Origin: Hyphomicrobiales bacterium
Lineage (GTDB): Bacteria > Pseudomonadota > Alphaproteobacteria > Rhizobiales > Rhizobiaceae
Assembly: GCA_900466005.1 (NCBI GenBank)
Contig: UEGQ01000021.1
Span: 79,884-143,883, forward strand
DNA length: 64,000 bases
Direction of reading: 5' to 3'
In this document: piece after piece, positions 38,156-47,588 of the stretch
Layout: each line of letters opens with the position of its first letter
Position numbering within the stretch: the first letter of the stretch is position 1
The notes under the pieces: generated by a model
The model's input: the letters and a program-made list of their open reading frames with translations, nothing else
Told to the model about the DNA's origin: nothing
Databases searched by the model: none
Program-made: the position numbers and the translations under genes

Positions 38156-38445
38156 ATGGCGTCGCGGGCCGGTTTCAGGGTCATGGACGCCGGCCGGCCC
38201 GGTCTGCAAGCCGTTCTGGCGGACGGCGCCCACGCCTTTCTGCGCCACACCCATGAGGAATTCGGCATCGGCCTGATGCAGGCCGGAGGTCAGCTCTCCG
38301 CCTCCGGCTGTGGACAGGTAACGGCCGGCGCCGGAGACATCATCGCCGTCAATGCCGGCGAGGTTCATGATGGCGCTCCGCTCCGCGGCGAAGCGCGCCG
38401 GTGGCGGATGCTATCGTCGCCATGGCCGCGCGGCTTGCGACGACC
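38156..38445 (+). pseudogene. Truncated AraC family regulator (N-terminal cupin only)
   Basis: The frame begins MASRAGFRVMDAGRPGLQAVLADGAHAF and gives an AraC-type ligand domain: LRHTHEEFGIGLMQAGGQLSASG, GQVTAGAGDIIAVNAGEVHDGAPL, ARRWRML. After about residue 87 the similarity stops, and the convergent apt gene ends at 38458, leaving no room for the two HTH motifs. So the DNA-binding half has been deleted. It starts 3 bp after the peroxidase stop. Confidence 0.75.
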
Positions 38446-38457
38446 TGAGGCCGTCCG

Positions 38458-39000
38458 TCAGTGGCCGGAGAACTCGACCAGCGTCCGCACCTCGACGCCG
38501 AGCTCCTCGAGCTTCTTGCGCCCGCCGAGATCCGGCAGGTCGATGACGAAGCACGCGGAGACGACGTCGGCGCCGATCTGGCGCAACAGCTGAACCGCCC
38601 CGACGGCGGTGCCGCCCGTCGCGATCAGGTCGTCGACCAGGATGACCTTCTCGCCGGGCTCGACCGCGTCGACGTGCATCTCCATCTCGTCGACGCCGTA
38701 TTCGAGGCTGTAGGCGATCCTGACCGTGTCGTGGGGAAGCTTGCCCTTCTTGCGGATCGGCACGAAGCCGGCGGACAGCTGGTGGGCCACGGCGCCGCCG
38801 AGGATGAAGCCGCGCGCCTCCATGCCGGCGATCTTGTCGATCTTCATGCCCGCATAGGGCTGGACGAGGGCGTCGACGGCCCGGCGAAATGCCCGCGGGT
38901 TGCCGAGCAGCGTGGTGATGTCGCGAAAGACGATGCCGGGCTTCGGATAATCGGGAATCGAGCGGATCGAGGATGCGAGCTCAAGCGCAAAGTTGCTCAT
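38458..39000 (-). CDS. apt: Adenine phosphoribosyltransferase
   Basis: 180 residues, full length. Salvages adenine to AMP with [29 protein letters not shown] is the Apt N-terminus, [17 protein letters not shown] follows, and the PRPP loop is [17 protein letters not shown] (about 123-139). ATG at 39000; another ATG 21 bp upstream is possible but not supported by family alignment. It lies downstream of petC on the same strand but is separated by a terminator. Confidence 0.96.
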   Translation of the reverse strand: MSNFALELASSIRSIPDYPKPGIVFRDITTLLGNPRAFRRAVDALVQPYAGMKIDKIAGMEARGFILGGAVAHQLSAGFVPIRKKGKLPHDTVRIAYSLEYGVDEMEMHVDAVEPGEKVILVDDLIATGGTAVGAVQLLRQIGADVVSACFVIDLPDLGGRKKLEELGVEVRTLVEFSGH

Positions 39001-39072
39001 TGTCTGTCCAGTGTCATTCACATTTCGGGAAGATTGCGCCGGACAGTAGCAAGTCCGGCTTTTCCGACCAAC

Positions 39073-39100
39073 AAAAAAGGCGGCCCGAAGACCGCCTTTT
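39073..39100. terminator. Terminator of the petABC operon
   Basis: AAAAGGCGG (39075-39083) pairs with CCGCCTTTT (39092-39100), with A-run before it giving a U tail for leftward transcription from petC (stop at 39122). Confidence 0.85.
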
Positions 39101-39121
39101 CGAAGTCCCGATCGCAGACGA

Positions 39122-40000
39122 TCAGTGTTCCTTGTTGGCGTAGACCGACTTCTTCGTCAGGTAGACCAGAGCCGTGAAGATCGCGAGGAACACCATGACC
39201 ATGAAGCCGGTGTGCTTGCGTTCTTCGAGGTGCGGCTCGGCAGCCCACATCAGGAACGCGGAGACGTCCTTGGAGTACTGGTCGAGCGTCTGCGGGGCGC
39301 CGTCATCATAGGTCACCTGATCATCGCTGATCGGCGGTGCCATGGCGAGCGATGCGGCACCGGCGAAGTACGGGTTGAAGTAGGTGCCTTCGGCGACCGT
39401 GACGCCTTCCGGCGCGTCCTGGTAGCCGGTCAGCAGCGAGTAGATGTAGTCCGGACCACCTTCCTGATACTGGGTGAAGATATCGAAGATGAAGGTCGGG
39501 AAGCCCCGTTCGACGCCGCGGGCCTTGGCGAGCAACGACATGTCCGGCGGAGCCGCACCGTTGTTTGCTGCCGCTGCCGCTTCCTTGTTCGGGAACGGCG
39601 ACGGGAAGTGATCGGACGGAACGGCCTTGCGGGTGAACATCTCACCGTCGGCATTCGGGCCGTCCTGGACTTCGTATTCGCCGGCGAACGCCTTGATCTG
39701 CTCTTCCGAGTAGCCGAGGTCCTCGAGCGTACGGAAGGAAACGAGGCTCATCGAGTGACAGGCCGAGCAGACTTCCTTGTAGACCTTGAGGCCGCGCTGA
39801 AGCTGGCCCTTGTCGTACTTGCCGAACGGGCCGGCAAACGTCCAGTCGACGTTCTTCGGCTTGATGATCGGATAGTGGCCGATGGCGGCGGCGTGTTCCA
39901 CCGCCGCAGCCATGTCGTGTTCTTCCTGCGCGAGCGCGGAGGAGGCGCCGAAGCCCGCGATGGCGGCGATCAGCGCGATGCTCGTGACAAGCTTTTTCAT
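39122..40000 (-). CDS. petC: Cytochrome c1 of the bc1 complex
   Basis: 292 residues. Signal peptide ([24 protein letters not shown]), haem c site CSACH (C78, C81, H82), distal Met ligand in the [17 protein letters not shown] region, and a C-terminal membrane anchor ([24 protein letters not shown]). Third gene of petABC; passes electrons from the Rieske protein to cytochrome c. In some alphaproteobacteria petB and petC are fused (fbcH); here they are separate, 23 bp apart. Confidence 0.97.
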   Translation of the reverse strand: MKKLVTSIALIAAIAGFGASSALAQEEHDMAAAVEHAAAIGHYPIIKPKNVDWTFAGPFGKYDKGQLQRGLKVYKEVCSACHSMSLVSFRTLEDLGYSEEQIKAFAGEYEVQDGPNADGEMFTRKAVPSDHFPSPFPNKEAAAAANNGAAPPDMSLLAKARGVERGFPTFIFDIFTQYQEGGPDYIYSLLTGYQDAPEGVTVAEGTYFNPYFAGAASLAMAPPISDDQVTYDDGAPQTLDQYSKDVSAFLMWAAEPHLEERKHTGFMVMVFLAIFTALVYLTKKSVYANKEH

Positions 40001-40023
40001 CTTATGATCCCTCTTTCGCGCAC

Positions 40024-41292
40024 TCAGGCCTGGGTTGCGGCGGGCTTGCCGCTCTTTTCGAGAACCGCCTCGGTGATCGAGTTCGGAACACGGCGCGGCT
40101 TTTCGAACAGGCCGAGCAGCGGCATGATCACCATGAAGAAGCCGAAGTAGTAGAGCGTGCCGAGCTGGGCCATCAGCGTGTAGAGGTCCGACGGCTGACG
40201 CGAGCCGAGCCAGCCGAGCAGGATGCAGTCGGCGACGAACAGCCAGAAGAACAGCTTGTACCACGGACGGTAGACGGCCGAGCGGACCTTGGACGTGTCG
40301 AGCCAGGGCAGGAAGAAGAGGATGATGATCGAGCCGAACATCACCAGAACGCCGCCGAGCTTGGAGTCGATGAAGAAGATGTTGAAGGTGATCGCGCGCA
40401 GCATCGCGTAGAACGGCAGGTAGTACCATTCCGGAACGATGTGAGCCGGGGTCTTCAGCGGATCGGCCATCGTGTAGTTGTCGGGGTGGCCGAGGTAGTT
40501 CGGCAGGTAGAAGATGAACCAGGCATAGACGATCAGGAAGACCGACACGCCGAAGGCATCCTTGAGCGTCGCATAGGGCGTGAACGGAACGGTGTCCGTC
40601 TTCGACTTCACTTCGACACCGGTCGGGTTGGTCTGGCCGGTGACGTGCAGCGCCCAGACGTGCAGGACGACGACGCCGGCGATCATGAACGGCAGCAGGT
40701 AGTGCAGCGAGAAGAAGCGGTTGAGCGTCGGATTGTCGACCGCAAAGCCGCCGAGCAGGAACTGCTGGATCCATTCGCCGACCCACGGGAAGGCGGTGAA
40801 GAAGCCGGTGATGACGGTCGCGCCCCAGAAGGACATCTGACCCCAGGGCAGAACGTAGCCCATGAAGCCCGTCGCCATCATCAGCAGGTAGATCACGACA
40901 CCGAGGATCCAGAGGATTTCGCGGGGCGCCTTGTAGGAGCCGTAGTAGAGGCCGCGGGCGATGTGGAGATAGACGGCGATGAAGAAGAACGACGCGCCGT
41001 TGGCGTGCATGTAGCGCAGCAGCCAGCCGTGATTGACGTCGCGCATGATCTTCTCGACCGAGTTGAAGGCGATCGTCGTTTCTGCGCCGTAGTGCATGGC
41101 GAGAACCACGCCGGTCAGGATCTGCACAACGAGCATCACCGACAGCATGGCACCGAACGTATAGGCATAGTTCAGGTTGCGGGGAACGGGATAGGCGACA
41201 AAACTGTCATAGACCATACGCGGCAGAGGCAGCCGCGCGTCGATCCACTTCCCGAGACCGCTCGACGGCTGGTAGCTAGAATGACCACTCAT
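40024..41292 (-). CDS. petB: Cytochrome b of the bc1 complex
   Basis: 422 residues, eight membrane helices. Quinol oxidation/reduction subunit. Paired haem ligands lie in helices with [28 protein letters not shown] and [24 protein letters not shown]; the Qo-site PEWY motif is present ([17 protein letters not shown]). Second gene of petABC, 13 bp after petA. Extended by a C-terminal [10 protein letters not shown] tail. Confidence 0.98.
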   Translation of the reverse strand: MSGHSSYQPSSGLGKWIDARLPLPRMVYDSFVAYPVPRNLNYAYTFGAMLSVMLVVQILTGVVLAMHYGAETTIAFNSVEKIMRDVNHGWLLRYMHANGASFFFIAVYLHIARGLYYGSYKAPREILWILGVVIYLLMMATGFMGYVLPWGQMSFWGATVITGFFTAFPWVGEWIQQFLLGGFAVDNPTLNRFFSLHYLLPFMIAGVVVLHVWALHVTGQTNPTGVEVKSKTDTVPFTPYATLKDAFGVSVFLIVYAWFIFYLPNYLGHPDNYTMADPLKTPAHIVPEWYYLPFYAMLRAITFNIFFIDSKLGGVLVMFGSIIILFFLPWLDTSKVRSAVYRPWYKLFFWLFVADCILLGWLGSRQPSDLYTLMAQLGTLYYFGFFMVIMPLLGLFEKPRRVPNSITEAVLEKSGKPAATQA

Positions 41293-41305
41293 ATTATGTA
41301 TCCCC

Positions 41306-41884
41306 TCAACCGATCTTGATCACAGAATCGGAAACGAATGCAAAGGTAGGAACGGCAAGGTTCTGCGGGGCAGGACCCTTACGGATACGGCCGGCGGTGT
41401 CGTAGTGCGAGCCGTGGCAGGGACAGAACCAGCCGCCGAAATCGCCTGCCTGGCCGAGCGGAACGCAGCCGAGATGGGTGCAGGAGCCGATCATCACGAT
41501 CCAGTTTTCCTTGCCGTCGCCGGCCGAGCGGGCGATGTCGGTCGCTTCCGCCGTGGGATCGATGTTGGCGTTGCGGGCGACCGGGTCCTTGAGATCGGCG
41601 AGCGCGACCTGCTTGGCCTCTTCGACTTCCTTGTCGGTGCGGTTGCGGATGAACACCGGCTTTCCGCGCCACTTGACGGTGAGCGACATGCCGGGCTCGA
41701 GCGCCGAAACGTCCACTTCGATCGAAGCGAGCGCGAGCGTCGAGGCGTCCGGACGCATCTGGTCGATGAAGGGCCAGGCGACCGCAGCGGCACCGACCAC
41801 ACCGGCCATACCGGTCGTCAGATAAAGAAAGTCGCGGCGAGAAGGCTCGCCCAAGGTCTCGCTATTGATGTCGTGTTCGCTCAC
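41306..41884 (-). CDS. petA: Rieske iron-sulfur subunit of the bc1 complex
   Basis: 192 residues. Twin-arginine-type N-terminus ([28 protein letters not shown]), the anchor remaining uncleaved as usual, and the 2Fe-2S motifs CTHLGC (135-140) and CPCHGSH (154-160) with the flanking G-P loop (RKGPAPQNL). GTG start at 41884 is preferred: the frame stays open upstream from an ATG at 41959, but the residues there are not Rieske-like. First gene of petABC. Confidence 0.96.
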   Translation of the reverse strand: MSEHDINSETLGEPSRRDFLYLTTGMAGVVGAAAVAWPFIDQMRPDASTLALASIEVDVSALEPGMSLTVKWRGKPVFIRNRTDKEVEEAKQVALADLKDPVARNANIDPTAEATDIARSAGDGKENWIVMIGSCTHLGCVPLGQAGDFGGWFCPCHGSHYDTAGRIRKGPAPQNLAVPTFAFVSDSVIKIG

Positions 41885-42220
41885 GGTCAAACCATCCTCT
41901 TCGCAAACTTCTGCGATAAACCGCATTGCCTCCGCGACAGGAAGCCTGTGCGCAGACACGGTTGCGCCACAGATTCCCCGCCAATTTGGCGCGTTCTAAG
42001 CCCGATAACAAAATATGTCCAGCCTTGGCAGGGGGATGGGGGCACAATGTCGCGGAAAATCTTGGGAGAGTTCCGTCCGCGTCACACGAGGGGCTTTCAG
42101 GCGACATCAGGCCTCCTCCGAAAGGCGTAGAAGGCGTATTCCGGCCGGTCATTTGTCAGCTTCACCGGTCTCGCCGACCGCATTTCAACCGCCGCGCCAA
42201 CGCCCGGCGAGGTATCGCCC
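41885..42220. other. petABC upstream region
   Basis: 336 bp without a gene between petA and the first ABC exporter (which ends at 42221). It must contain the petA promoter reading left. A perfect 13-bp palindrome CGCCAATTTGGCG (41979-41991) lies 95-107 bp upstream of the GTG start, next to an A/T-rich stretch (ATAACAAAATATG, 42004-42016), a reasonable place for an operator. The bound regulator is unknown. Confidence 0.5.
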
Positions 42221-44134
42221 TCAGCGCCGCGGCATCGGCGCCGAGACGGAGGGTATCCTCCCCTCGCCGCCCTCACGGTCACCCGCGCCGAGGAAGCCAC
42301 CGGACTGGCGCGCCCAGAGCTCGGAATAGAGCCCGCCCGAGGCGACGAGCTCGGCGTGGGTCCCCTCCTCGACGATCCGTCCCCTGTCCATCACCACGAG
42401 CCGGTCGAGGGCCGCGATGGTCGACAGGCGATGAGCGATTGCCAGCACCGTCTTGCCCTGCATCAGCCGGTCGAGATTGGACTGGATCGCCGCCTCGACT
42501 TCCGAGTCCAGCGCCGAGGTCGCCTCGTCCAGAACGAGGATCGGCGCATCCTTCAGCATCACGCGGGCGATGGCGATCCTCTGGCGCTGGCCGCCTGAGA
42601 GCTTCACGCCGCGTTCGCCGACATGCGCATCGAAGCCGCGCCGGCCACGCTGGTCTTCCAGCCTCAGAATGAAATCGAGCGCCTCGGCCCGCTCCGCCGC
42701 GCGTTCGAGCTGTCCTTCATCGGCGTCATGGCGGCCGAACAGGATATTGTCGCGGATCGAGCGATGGAGCAGCGCCGTATCCTGCGTCACCATGCCGATC
42801 TGCCGGCGCAGGCTTTCCTGCGTCACGGTCGCGATGTCCTGTCCGTCGATGAGGATACGCCCGCCTTCGAGGTCGTAGAAGCGCAGAAGCAGGTTGACGA
42901 GGGTCGACTTGCCGGCGCCCGAGCGTCCGACGATGCCGACCTTCTCGCCGGGCCGGACGGTCAGCGTCAGGTGGTCGATGACGCCGCTCTTCCTGCCGTA
43001 GTGGAAGGAGACGTCCTCGAACCGGATTTCCGGTCGCGCCACCTTGAGTTCCCCGGCGCCGGGACGGTCGACGAGTGCCAGCGGCTTCGAGACGAGCTCC
43101 GCCGAATTCTGGATGGTGCCGATATTGCGCATGATGCTGTTCATCTGCGTCATCATGCGGCCGAGCAGCATGTTGAGGCGCAGCACGAGGCCGAGCGTGA
43201 AAGCGACGCCGCCGGCGGTGACGGCGCCCTTGAACCAGAGATCGACCGAAAGGAAGGCGATCATCAGGATCATCACACCCGAGAGCGTCGCAAGCGCCGC
43301 CCGCACGCCAGTCAGGAGCCGGGCGAAGGGCGTGAGTGTCGCCTGGAAGCGGTCGAAGCCGGCACGGATATAATGGTCGTTCTCGCGCTCGCGTCCGAAA
43401 AGCTTCAACGTCTGGATATTGGAATAGCTGTCGACGAGCCGGCCGTTCAGCATCGAGGCGGCTTCCGCCGTCGCCCGGGCGTGGCGGCGGATCCGCGGCA
43501 CGAAGTAGCGGGCGAGCACGAGGAAGATGACCACCCAGCCGGCGATGATCGCCGCCAGCCGCCAGTCGAGCTGGGCGACGAGCGCCATGGTCGAGACCGT
43601 GTAGATGACCATGAACCAGGCGACTTGCAGCAGCGAGGTCATGAGATCGCCGGTCGCCTGCCCCGCCGACCAGACCTTGGTGACGATGCGGCCGGAAAAA
43701 TCGTTCTGGAAGAAGGAGAGCGCCTGCCGCGCCACATGCACATGCGCCTGCCAGCGCACGAGATTGAAGAAGTTGAGGACGATCACCTGCTCCTCGACCA
43801 GCGCGCCGAGTGTCACCACCACGAACCGCACGACGAGCACGGTCAGGGCCATCGCAGCGAGTTCCACCCCGTGCGCTGCGATCAGTCCGTCCCAGCCGCC
43901 TTCCCGCGGCACGGTGTCGAGGAGGTCGACGAGCCGGCCGACGAACCAGAAGAGCGCCGCCTCCAGCATGGCGACGGCGCCGCCCAGAACGGCCATGGCC
44001 GCGAAGGCCCATTTCGCCTGGCGCACGTAGAACCAGATGAAGGCGGCCGTCCCTTCCGGCGGACGCAGGTCGTCCGAACGCGCAAAGGGGTCGATCCAGT
44101 TCTCGAAGAGGCGGGCGATCGGACGAAACAGCAT
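42221..44134 (-). CDS. ABC exporter half-transporter (MsbA/LipA-type, first of tandem pair)
   Basis: 637 residues: six-helix transmembrane domain (about 25-330) followed by a nucleotide-binding domain with Walker A VGRSGAGKSTL, Q-loop MVTQDTALLHRS, signature VKLSGGQRQRIAIAR, Walker B ILVLDEATSALDSE and H-loop AIAHRLST. All are intact. A fused TMD-NBD subunit that works as a dimer. It is strongly similar to the gene upstream (44252-46111), so they may pair. Substrate unknown; family includes lipid and peptide exporters. Confidence 0.93.
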   Translation of the reverse strand: MLFRPIARLFENWIDPFARSDDLRPPEGTAAFIWFYVRQAKWAFAAMAVLGGAVAMLEAALFWFVGRLVDLLDTVPREGGWDGLIAAHGVELAAMALTVLVVRFVVVTLGALVEEQVIVLNFFNLVRWQAHVHVARQALSFFQNDFSGRIVTKVWSAGQATGDLMTSLLQVAWFMVIYTVSTMALVAQLDWRLAAIIAGWVVIFLVLARYFVPRIRRHARATAEAASMLNGRLVDSYSNIQTLKLFGRERENDHYIRAGFDRFQATLTPFARLLTGVRAALATLSGVMILMIAFLSVDLWFKGAVTAGGVAFTLGLVLRLNMLLGRMMTQMNSIMRNIGTIQNSAELVSKPLALVDRPGAGELKVARPEIRFEDVSFHYGRKSGVIDHLTLTVRPGEKVGIVGRSGAGKSTLVNLLLRFYDLEGGRILIDGQDIATVTQESLRRQIGMVTQDTALLHRSIRDNILFGRHDADEGQLERAAERAEALDFILRLEDQRGRRGFDAHVGERGVKLSGGQRQRIAIARVMLKDAPILVLDEATSALDSEVEAAIQSNLDRLMQGKTVLAIAHRLSTIAALDRLVVMDRGRIVEEGTHAELVASGGLYSELWARQSGGFLGAGDREGGEGRIPSVSAPMPRR

Positions 44135-44251
44135 GGAAGGGATATAGGCGGATTCCCACGCCGCGCAAAGGACGGCTGGCGCCGCACCACAAGTCGCGAT
44201 GCGGCGGCAGCCGGGAAGGCATGAGCCCGTAAGTCCTTGCAGGCGGCGGCC

Positions 44252-46111
44252 TTACTCCGCCGCCTGCTCCGTCTCGTCGAGGTCGAGGTCGGCGAGGAAG
44301 CCGCCGGACTGGCGATTCCAGAGATCGGCGTAGATGCCGCCGAGCGCCACCAGCTCCTGATGCGTGCCGGTCTCAACGATCCGGCCTTTGTCGAGCACGA
44401 TCAGCCGGTCCATCTGGGTCAGGGTCGAGAGCCGGTGGGCGATCGCGATCACCGTCTTGCCCTCCATGAGCGAAAACAGGCTTTCCTGGATCGCCGCCTC
44501 GACCTCCGAGTCGAGCGCCGACGTCGCTTCGTCGAGCACCAGGATCGGGGCGTTCTTGAGGAACACCCGGGCGATCGCGATGCGCTGCCGCTGGCCGCCG
44601 GAGAGCTTGACGCCGCGTTCGCCGACCTGGGCGTCGAGGCCGGTGCGGCCCTTGTAGTCGACGAGTCCTTCGATGAACTCCCACGCATTCGCCCGCTTCG
44701 CCGCCTCGATCACCTCGGCGTCGCTCGCCTGCGGCCGGCCGTAGGCGATGTTGTCGCGGATCGAGCGGTGCAGGAGCGAGGTATCCTGGGTAACGACGCC
44801 GACCATCGAGCGCAGGCTGTCCTGCGACACGGTCGCGATGTCCTGACCGTCGACCAGTATGCGTCCCTTCTCGAGGTCGTAGAAGCGCAGGAGCAGGTTC
44901 ATCAGCGTCGTTTTGCCGGCACCGGAGCGGCCGACCAGCCCAACCTTCTCGCCCGGATTGACGACCAGCGAGAAGTCCTCGATCACGCCCTTCGCCTTGC
45001 CGTAGTGGAAGCGGACGTGATCGTAGACGATCTCGCCCTTCGCTACGGTGAGCGGCCTGGCGCCGGGTGCATCGACGACGTCGTGCGCCTTGGTCATCAT
45101 CTTCATGCCGTCATAGACCGTGCCGATGTTCTCGAAGAGCGCCGAGACCTCCCACATGATCCACTGCGACATGCCGTTGATGCGCATGGCAAGGCCGATC
45201 GCGATGGCAATCGCGCCGACCGAGATCGAGCCGCCCAGCCAGAAGGAGATGGCGAGCGAACCGACCGCAAAGAGCGCAATACAGTTGTTGACGTAGACGA
45301 GGACGTGGAAGAGCGTCACCATCCGCATCTGCCGGTGCACGGTGATGAGGAACTCGTCCATGCCCCTGCGCGCATAGTCTTCCTCGCGGCCCGCATGGGA
45401 GAACAGCTTCACTGTCGCGATATTGGTGTAGCTGTCGACGATCCGGCCCGTCATCATCGAGCGCGCATCCGCCTGATCGGCCGATACCTTCCGCAGCCGC
45501 GGAACGAAATAGCTGACGATCGACACGTAGACGACGACCCAGATGACGAGCGGCGCGACGAGCCTCACATCGGCCGTGGCGACGATCACGATCATCGAGA
45601 TGAAATAGGTGACGACGTAGACGAAGACGTCGAGCACCTTCATCACCCCTTCGCGCACCGCAAGCGAGGTCTGCATGACCTTGGTCGCGACGCGCCCGGC
45701 GAACTCGTTGGCAAAGAAGGTCATCGAGTGCCGAAGCAGGAAGCGGTGCATCTGCCAGCGCGCGATCATCGGCATGTTGCCGAGCAACACCTGGTGCATG
45801 ATGAGGGAGTCGATTGCCACGACGAGCGGCAGCCCGACGAGGACGACGAGCGCCATGCCGATGAGCCGCGGAGCTTCCGATTGCAGGAAGGTGGCGCGAT
45901 CGGCCTTGGAAAGCCAGTCGACGATATCGCCGAGAAAACGGAAGAGCGTCACCTCGCCGACGGCGATCAGCGCGGTGCAGATCGCCACCCCGAGAAGCCA
46001 GGGCGCCGCCGGTCGGGAATAGTACCAGCAGAAGCGGAAGAGCCCTTTCGGCGGCAGGGCCGGAACGCCCGCCGGATAGGGATTGAGTCGCTGTTCGAAC
46101 CAGCCAAACAT
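44252..46111 (-). CDS. ABC exporter half-transporter (second of tandem pair)
   Basis: 619 residues. Same architecture: membrane domain from about residue 30, Walker A VGRSGAGKTTL, Q-loop VVTQDTSLLHRS, signature VKLSGGQRQRIAIAR, Walker B ILVLDEATSALDSE, H-loop AIAHRLST. MFGWFEQRLNPYP is taken as the start; an upstream extension is rich in Cys/Arg and not family-like. It precedes the similar gene by 117 bp on the same strand. All NBD motifs consensus in both, unlike many heterodimeric exporters where one site is degenerate. Confidence 0.93.
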   Translation of the reverse strand: MFGWFEQRLNPYPAGVPALPPKGLFRFCWYYSRPAAPWLLGVAICTALIAVGEVTLFRFLGDIVDWLSKADRATFLQSEAPRLIGMALVVLVGLPLVVAIDSLIMHQVLLGNMPMIARWQMHRFLLRHSMTFFANEFAGRVATKVMQTSLAVREGVMKVLDVFVYVVTYFISMIVIVATADVRLVAPLVIWVVVYVSIVSYFVPRLRKVSADQADARSMMTGRIVDSYTNIATVKLFSHAGREEDYARRGMDEFLITVHRQMRMVTLFHVLVYVNNCIALFAVGSLAISFWLGGSISVGAIAIAIGLAMRINGMSQWIMWEVSALFENIGTVYDGMKMMTKAHDVVDAPGARPLTVAKGEIVYDHVRFHYGKAKGVIEDFSLVVNPGEKVGLVGRSGAGKTTLMNLLLRFYDLEKGRILVDGQDIATVSQDSLRSMVGVVTQDTSLLHRSIRDNIAYGRPQASDAEVIEAAKRANAWEFIEGLVDYKGRTGLDAQVGERGVKLSGGQRQRIAIARVFLKNAPILVLDEATSALDSEVEAAIQESLFSLMEGKTVIAIAHRLSTLTQMDRLIVLDKGRIVETGTHQELVALGGIYADLWNRQSGGFLADLDLDETEQAAE

Positions 46112-46495
46112 GAATATCTCCACTCGTCTTGCCCCTGTCGACACCGCGCGGCGCGTGCCGCAACAAACGGAATCAGGGGTTTGAACGGACGGCGCAAACC
46201 ATCGGGAATGCGCCTTGAACAAAACGGAAAGTCAGAAAAGGAGCGAGCTGATCGCTACCACGCCGTCGGATGCATGTCCGGGACCGGGAGGCAAATAACG
46301 CCAGTGGGTATCATCAAGGCCTCCCTGTTGCGTGTTGAAGAGATGCGAAACCTAGCCGCCTCCCGTCGAATTGAAAAGCATCAATCTCCTCCTTCTGCGC
46401 GCATCACTGCAGCGGTGTTGCCCATTGACCACAACTCGACCGCTCGCCGAACCGGCACTTGAGCTTGCGGTTCCACCTGGCTTAAGAAACGCGCC
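46112..46495. other. Gene-free divergent intergenic region
   Basis: 384 bp between the ABC exporter and trmL, which are divergent. No recognisable gene, repeat or terminator. It should contain both promoters; TTGACC at about 46428 could be a -35 element for trmL but no matching -10 was found. Confidence 0.5.
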
Positions 46496-46963
46496 ATGAC
46501 CTTGCTGCGCATCGCCCTCTACCAGCCGGACATTCCAGGCAATACCGGCACCATGCTTCGCCTCGCCGCCTGCCTCGGCCTCGGCGTCGACATCATCGAG
46601 CCGGCCGGTTTCGACATCTCCGACCGCAACCTGAAGCGCGCCGGCATGGACTATCTCAACGCGGTTTCCCTCGTGCGTCACGTCAACTGGGAACGCTTCG
46701 AGGCATGGCGGGCGACGACCGGCCGCCGCCTTGTCCTGGCCTCGACGAAGGCAGCCGTTCCCTATGTCGACTTCGCCTTCCGCCCCGACGACATCCTTCT
46801 CTTCGGTCGGGAAAGCGCCGGCGTTCCCGATCTCGTCCACGACGCCGCCGAGGGCCGCGTGATCATCCCGATGATGCCGGGCCAGCGCTCGATCAACGTC
46901 GCGATGTCGGCGGCGATGATCGCCGGCGAGGCCCTGCGGCAGACCGGGTTCGGGCAGGCCTGA
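46496..46963 (+). CDS. trmL: tRNA (cytidine/uridine-2'-O-)-methyltransferase TrmL
   Basis: 155 residues, SPOUT class. Methylates the wobble 34 ribose of tRNA-Leu isoacceptors. IALYQPDIPGNTGTMLRLAACLGL, DYLNAVSLVRHVNWE, LLFGRESAGVPD and the knotted C-terminus IPMMPGQRSINVAMSAAMIAGEALRQ are diagnostic. Starts at ATG 46496. Single gene; soxR follows after 79 bp with its own promoter. Confidence 0.95.
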   Translation: MTLLRIALYQPDIPGNTGTMLRLAACLGLGVDIIEPAGFDISDRNLKRAGMDYLNAVSLVRHVNWERFEAWRATTGRRLVLASTKAAVPYVDFAFRPDDILLFGRESAGVPDLVHDAAEGRVIIPMMPGQRSINVAMSAAMIAGEALRQTGFGQA

Positions 46964-47005
46964 CCGCCTCTCGCCGCGCTGCGGCCCGCTTGGAAAAGCG
47001 TCTGT

Positions 47006-47039
47006 TTGACCGTATAAGACCTCAACCAATATTGAGGTC
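47006..47039 (+). promoter_or_regulatory. SoxR box within the soxR promoter
   Basis: CCTCAA-CCAATA-TTGAGG (47020-47037) is an exact CCTCAA-N6-TTGAGG dyad, the known SoxR binding site, extended to GACC...GGTC. TTGACC at 47006-47011 fits the -35 element. The dyad ends six bases before the soxR ATG, so the transcript would have a very short leader or the site represses soxR itself. Confidence 0.85.
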
Positions 47040-47042
47040 AAC

Positions 47043-47507
47043 ATGGTCGCGAAGAAATCCGATCCCGAAACACTACGCCGCGAACTGAGCGTCGGCGAGG
47101 TCGCCGAGCGCAGCGGCGTCGCTGTATCGACGCTGCATTTCTACGAAGCCAAGGGGCTGATCCGCAGCAACCGCAACCGCGGCAACCAGCGCCGCTATCC
47201 GCGCTCGGTACTGAGGCGGGTCGCCGTCATCAAGGTCGCGCAGAAGACCGGAATCCCGCTTGCCGAAATCGGCGAGGCGCTATCCGTGCTGCCACACGAC
47301 CGGCCGCTGACCGCCGAGGACTGGAGCCGGCTCTCCGAACGCTGGCGCGATGCGCTCGACCGGCGGATCGCGCATCTGCAGTCGCTGAGGGACCACCTGA
47401 CCGGTTGCATCGGCTGCGGCTGCCTGTCGATGAGCGATTGTCCGCTCAGGAACCCGCTCGACGCATTGGCGGAAAAAGGCAGCGGCCCGCATCTGCTGGA
47501 AGGCTGA
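47043..47507 (+). CDS. soxR: Redox-sensitive transcriptional activator SoxR
   Basis: 154 residues. MerR-family HTH ([52 protein letters not shown]), dimer helix, and the [2Fe-2S] cluster cysteines C122, C125, C127 and C133 in [12 protein letters not shown]. Activated by redox-cycling compounds. Outside enterics SoxR usually controls oxidoreductases and efflux genes directly. The SoxR box immediately upstream implies autoregulation. The downstream unidentified gene lies 81 bp away on the same strand. Confidence 0.97.
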   Translation: MVAKKSDPETLRRELSVGEVAERSGVAVSTLHFYEAKGLIRSNRNRGNQRRYPRSVLRRVAVIKVAQKTGIPLAEIGEALSVLPHDRPLTAEDWSRLSERWRDALDRRIAHLQSLRDHLTGCIGCGCLSMSDCPLRNPLDALAEKGSGPHLLEG

Positions 47508-47588
47508 CGGCCACTGCGGCAAACGCACCCTTGGCGGAGACGGCCGGCTGTGTCATGCTGCAGCGCGACAAAACCACGAGGTGGCCCG

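Noticed and set aside
38445..38593. Continuation of the AraC-type frame across apt
   Set aside because: The frame stays open but lies antisense to the well-conserved apt coding region and has no HTH sequence.
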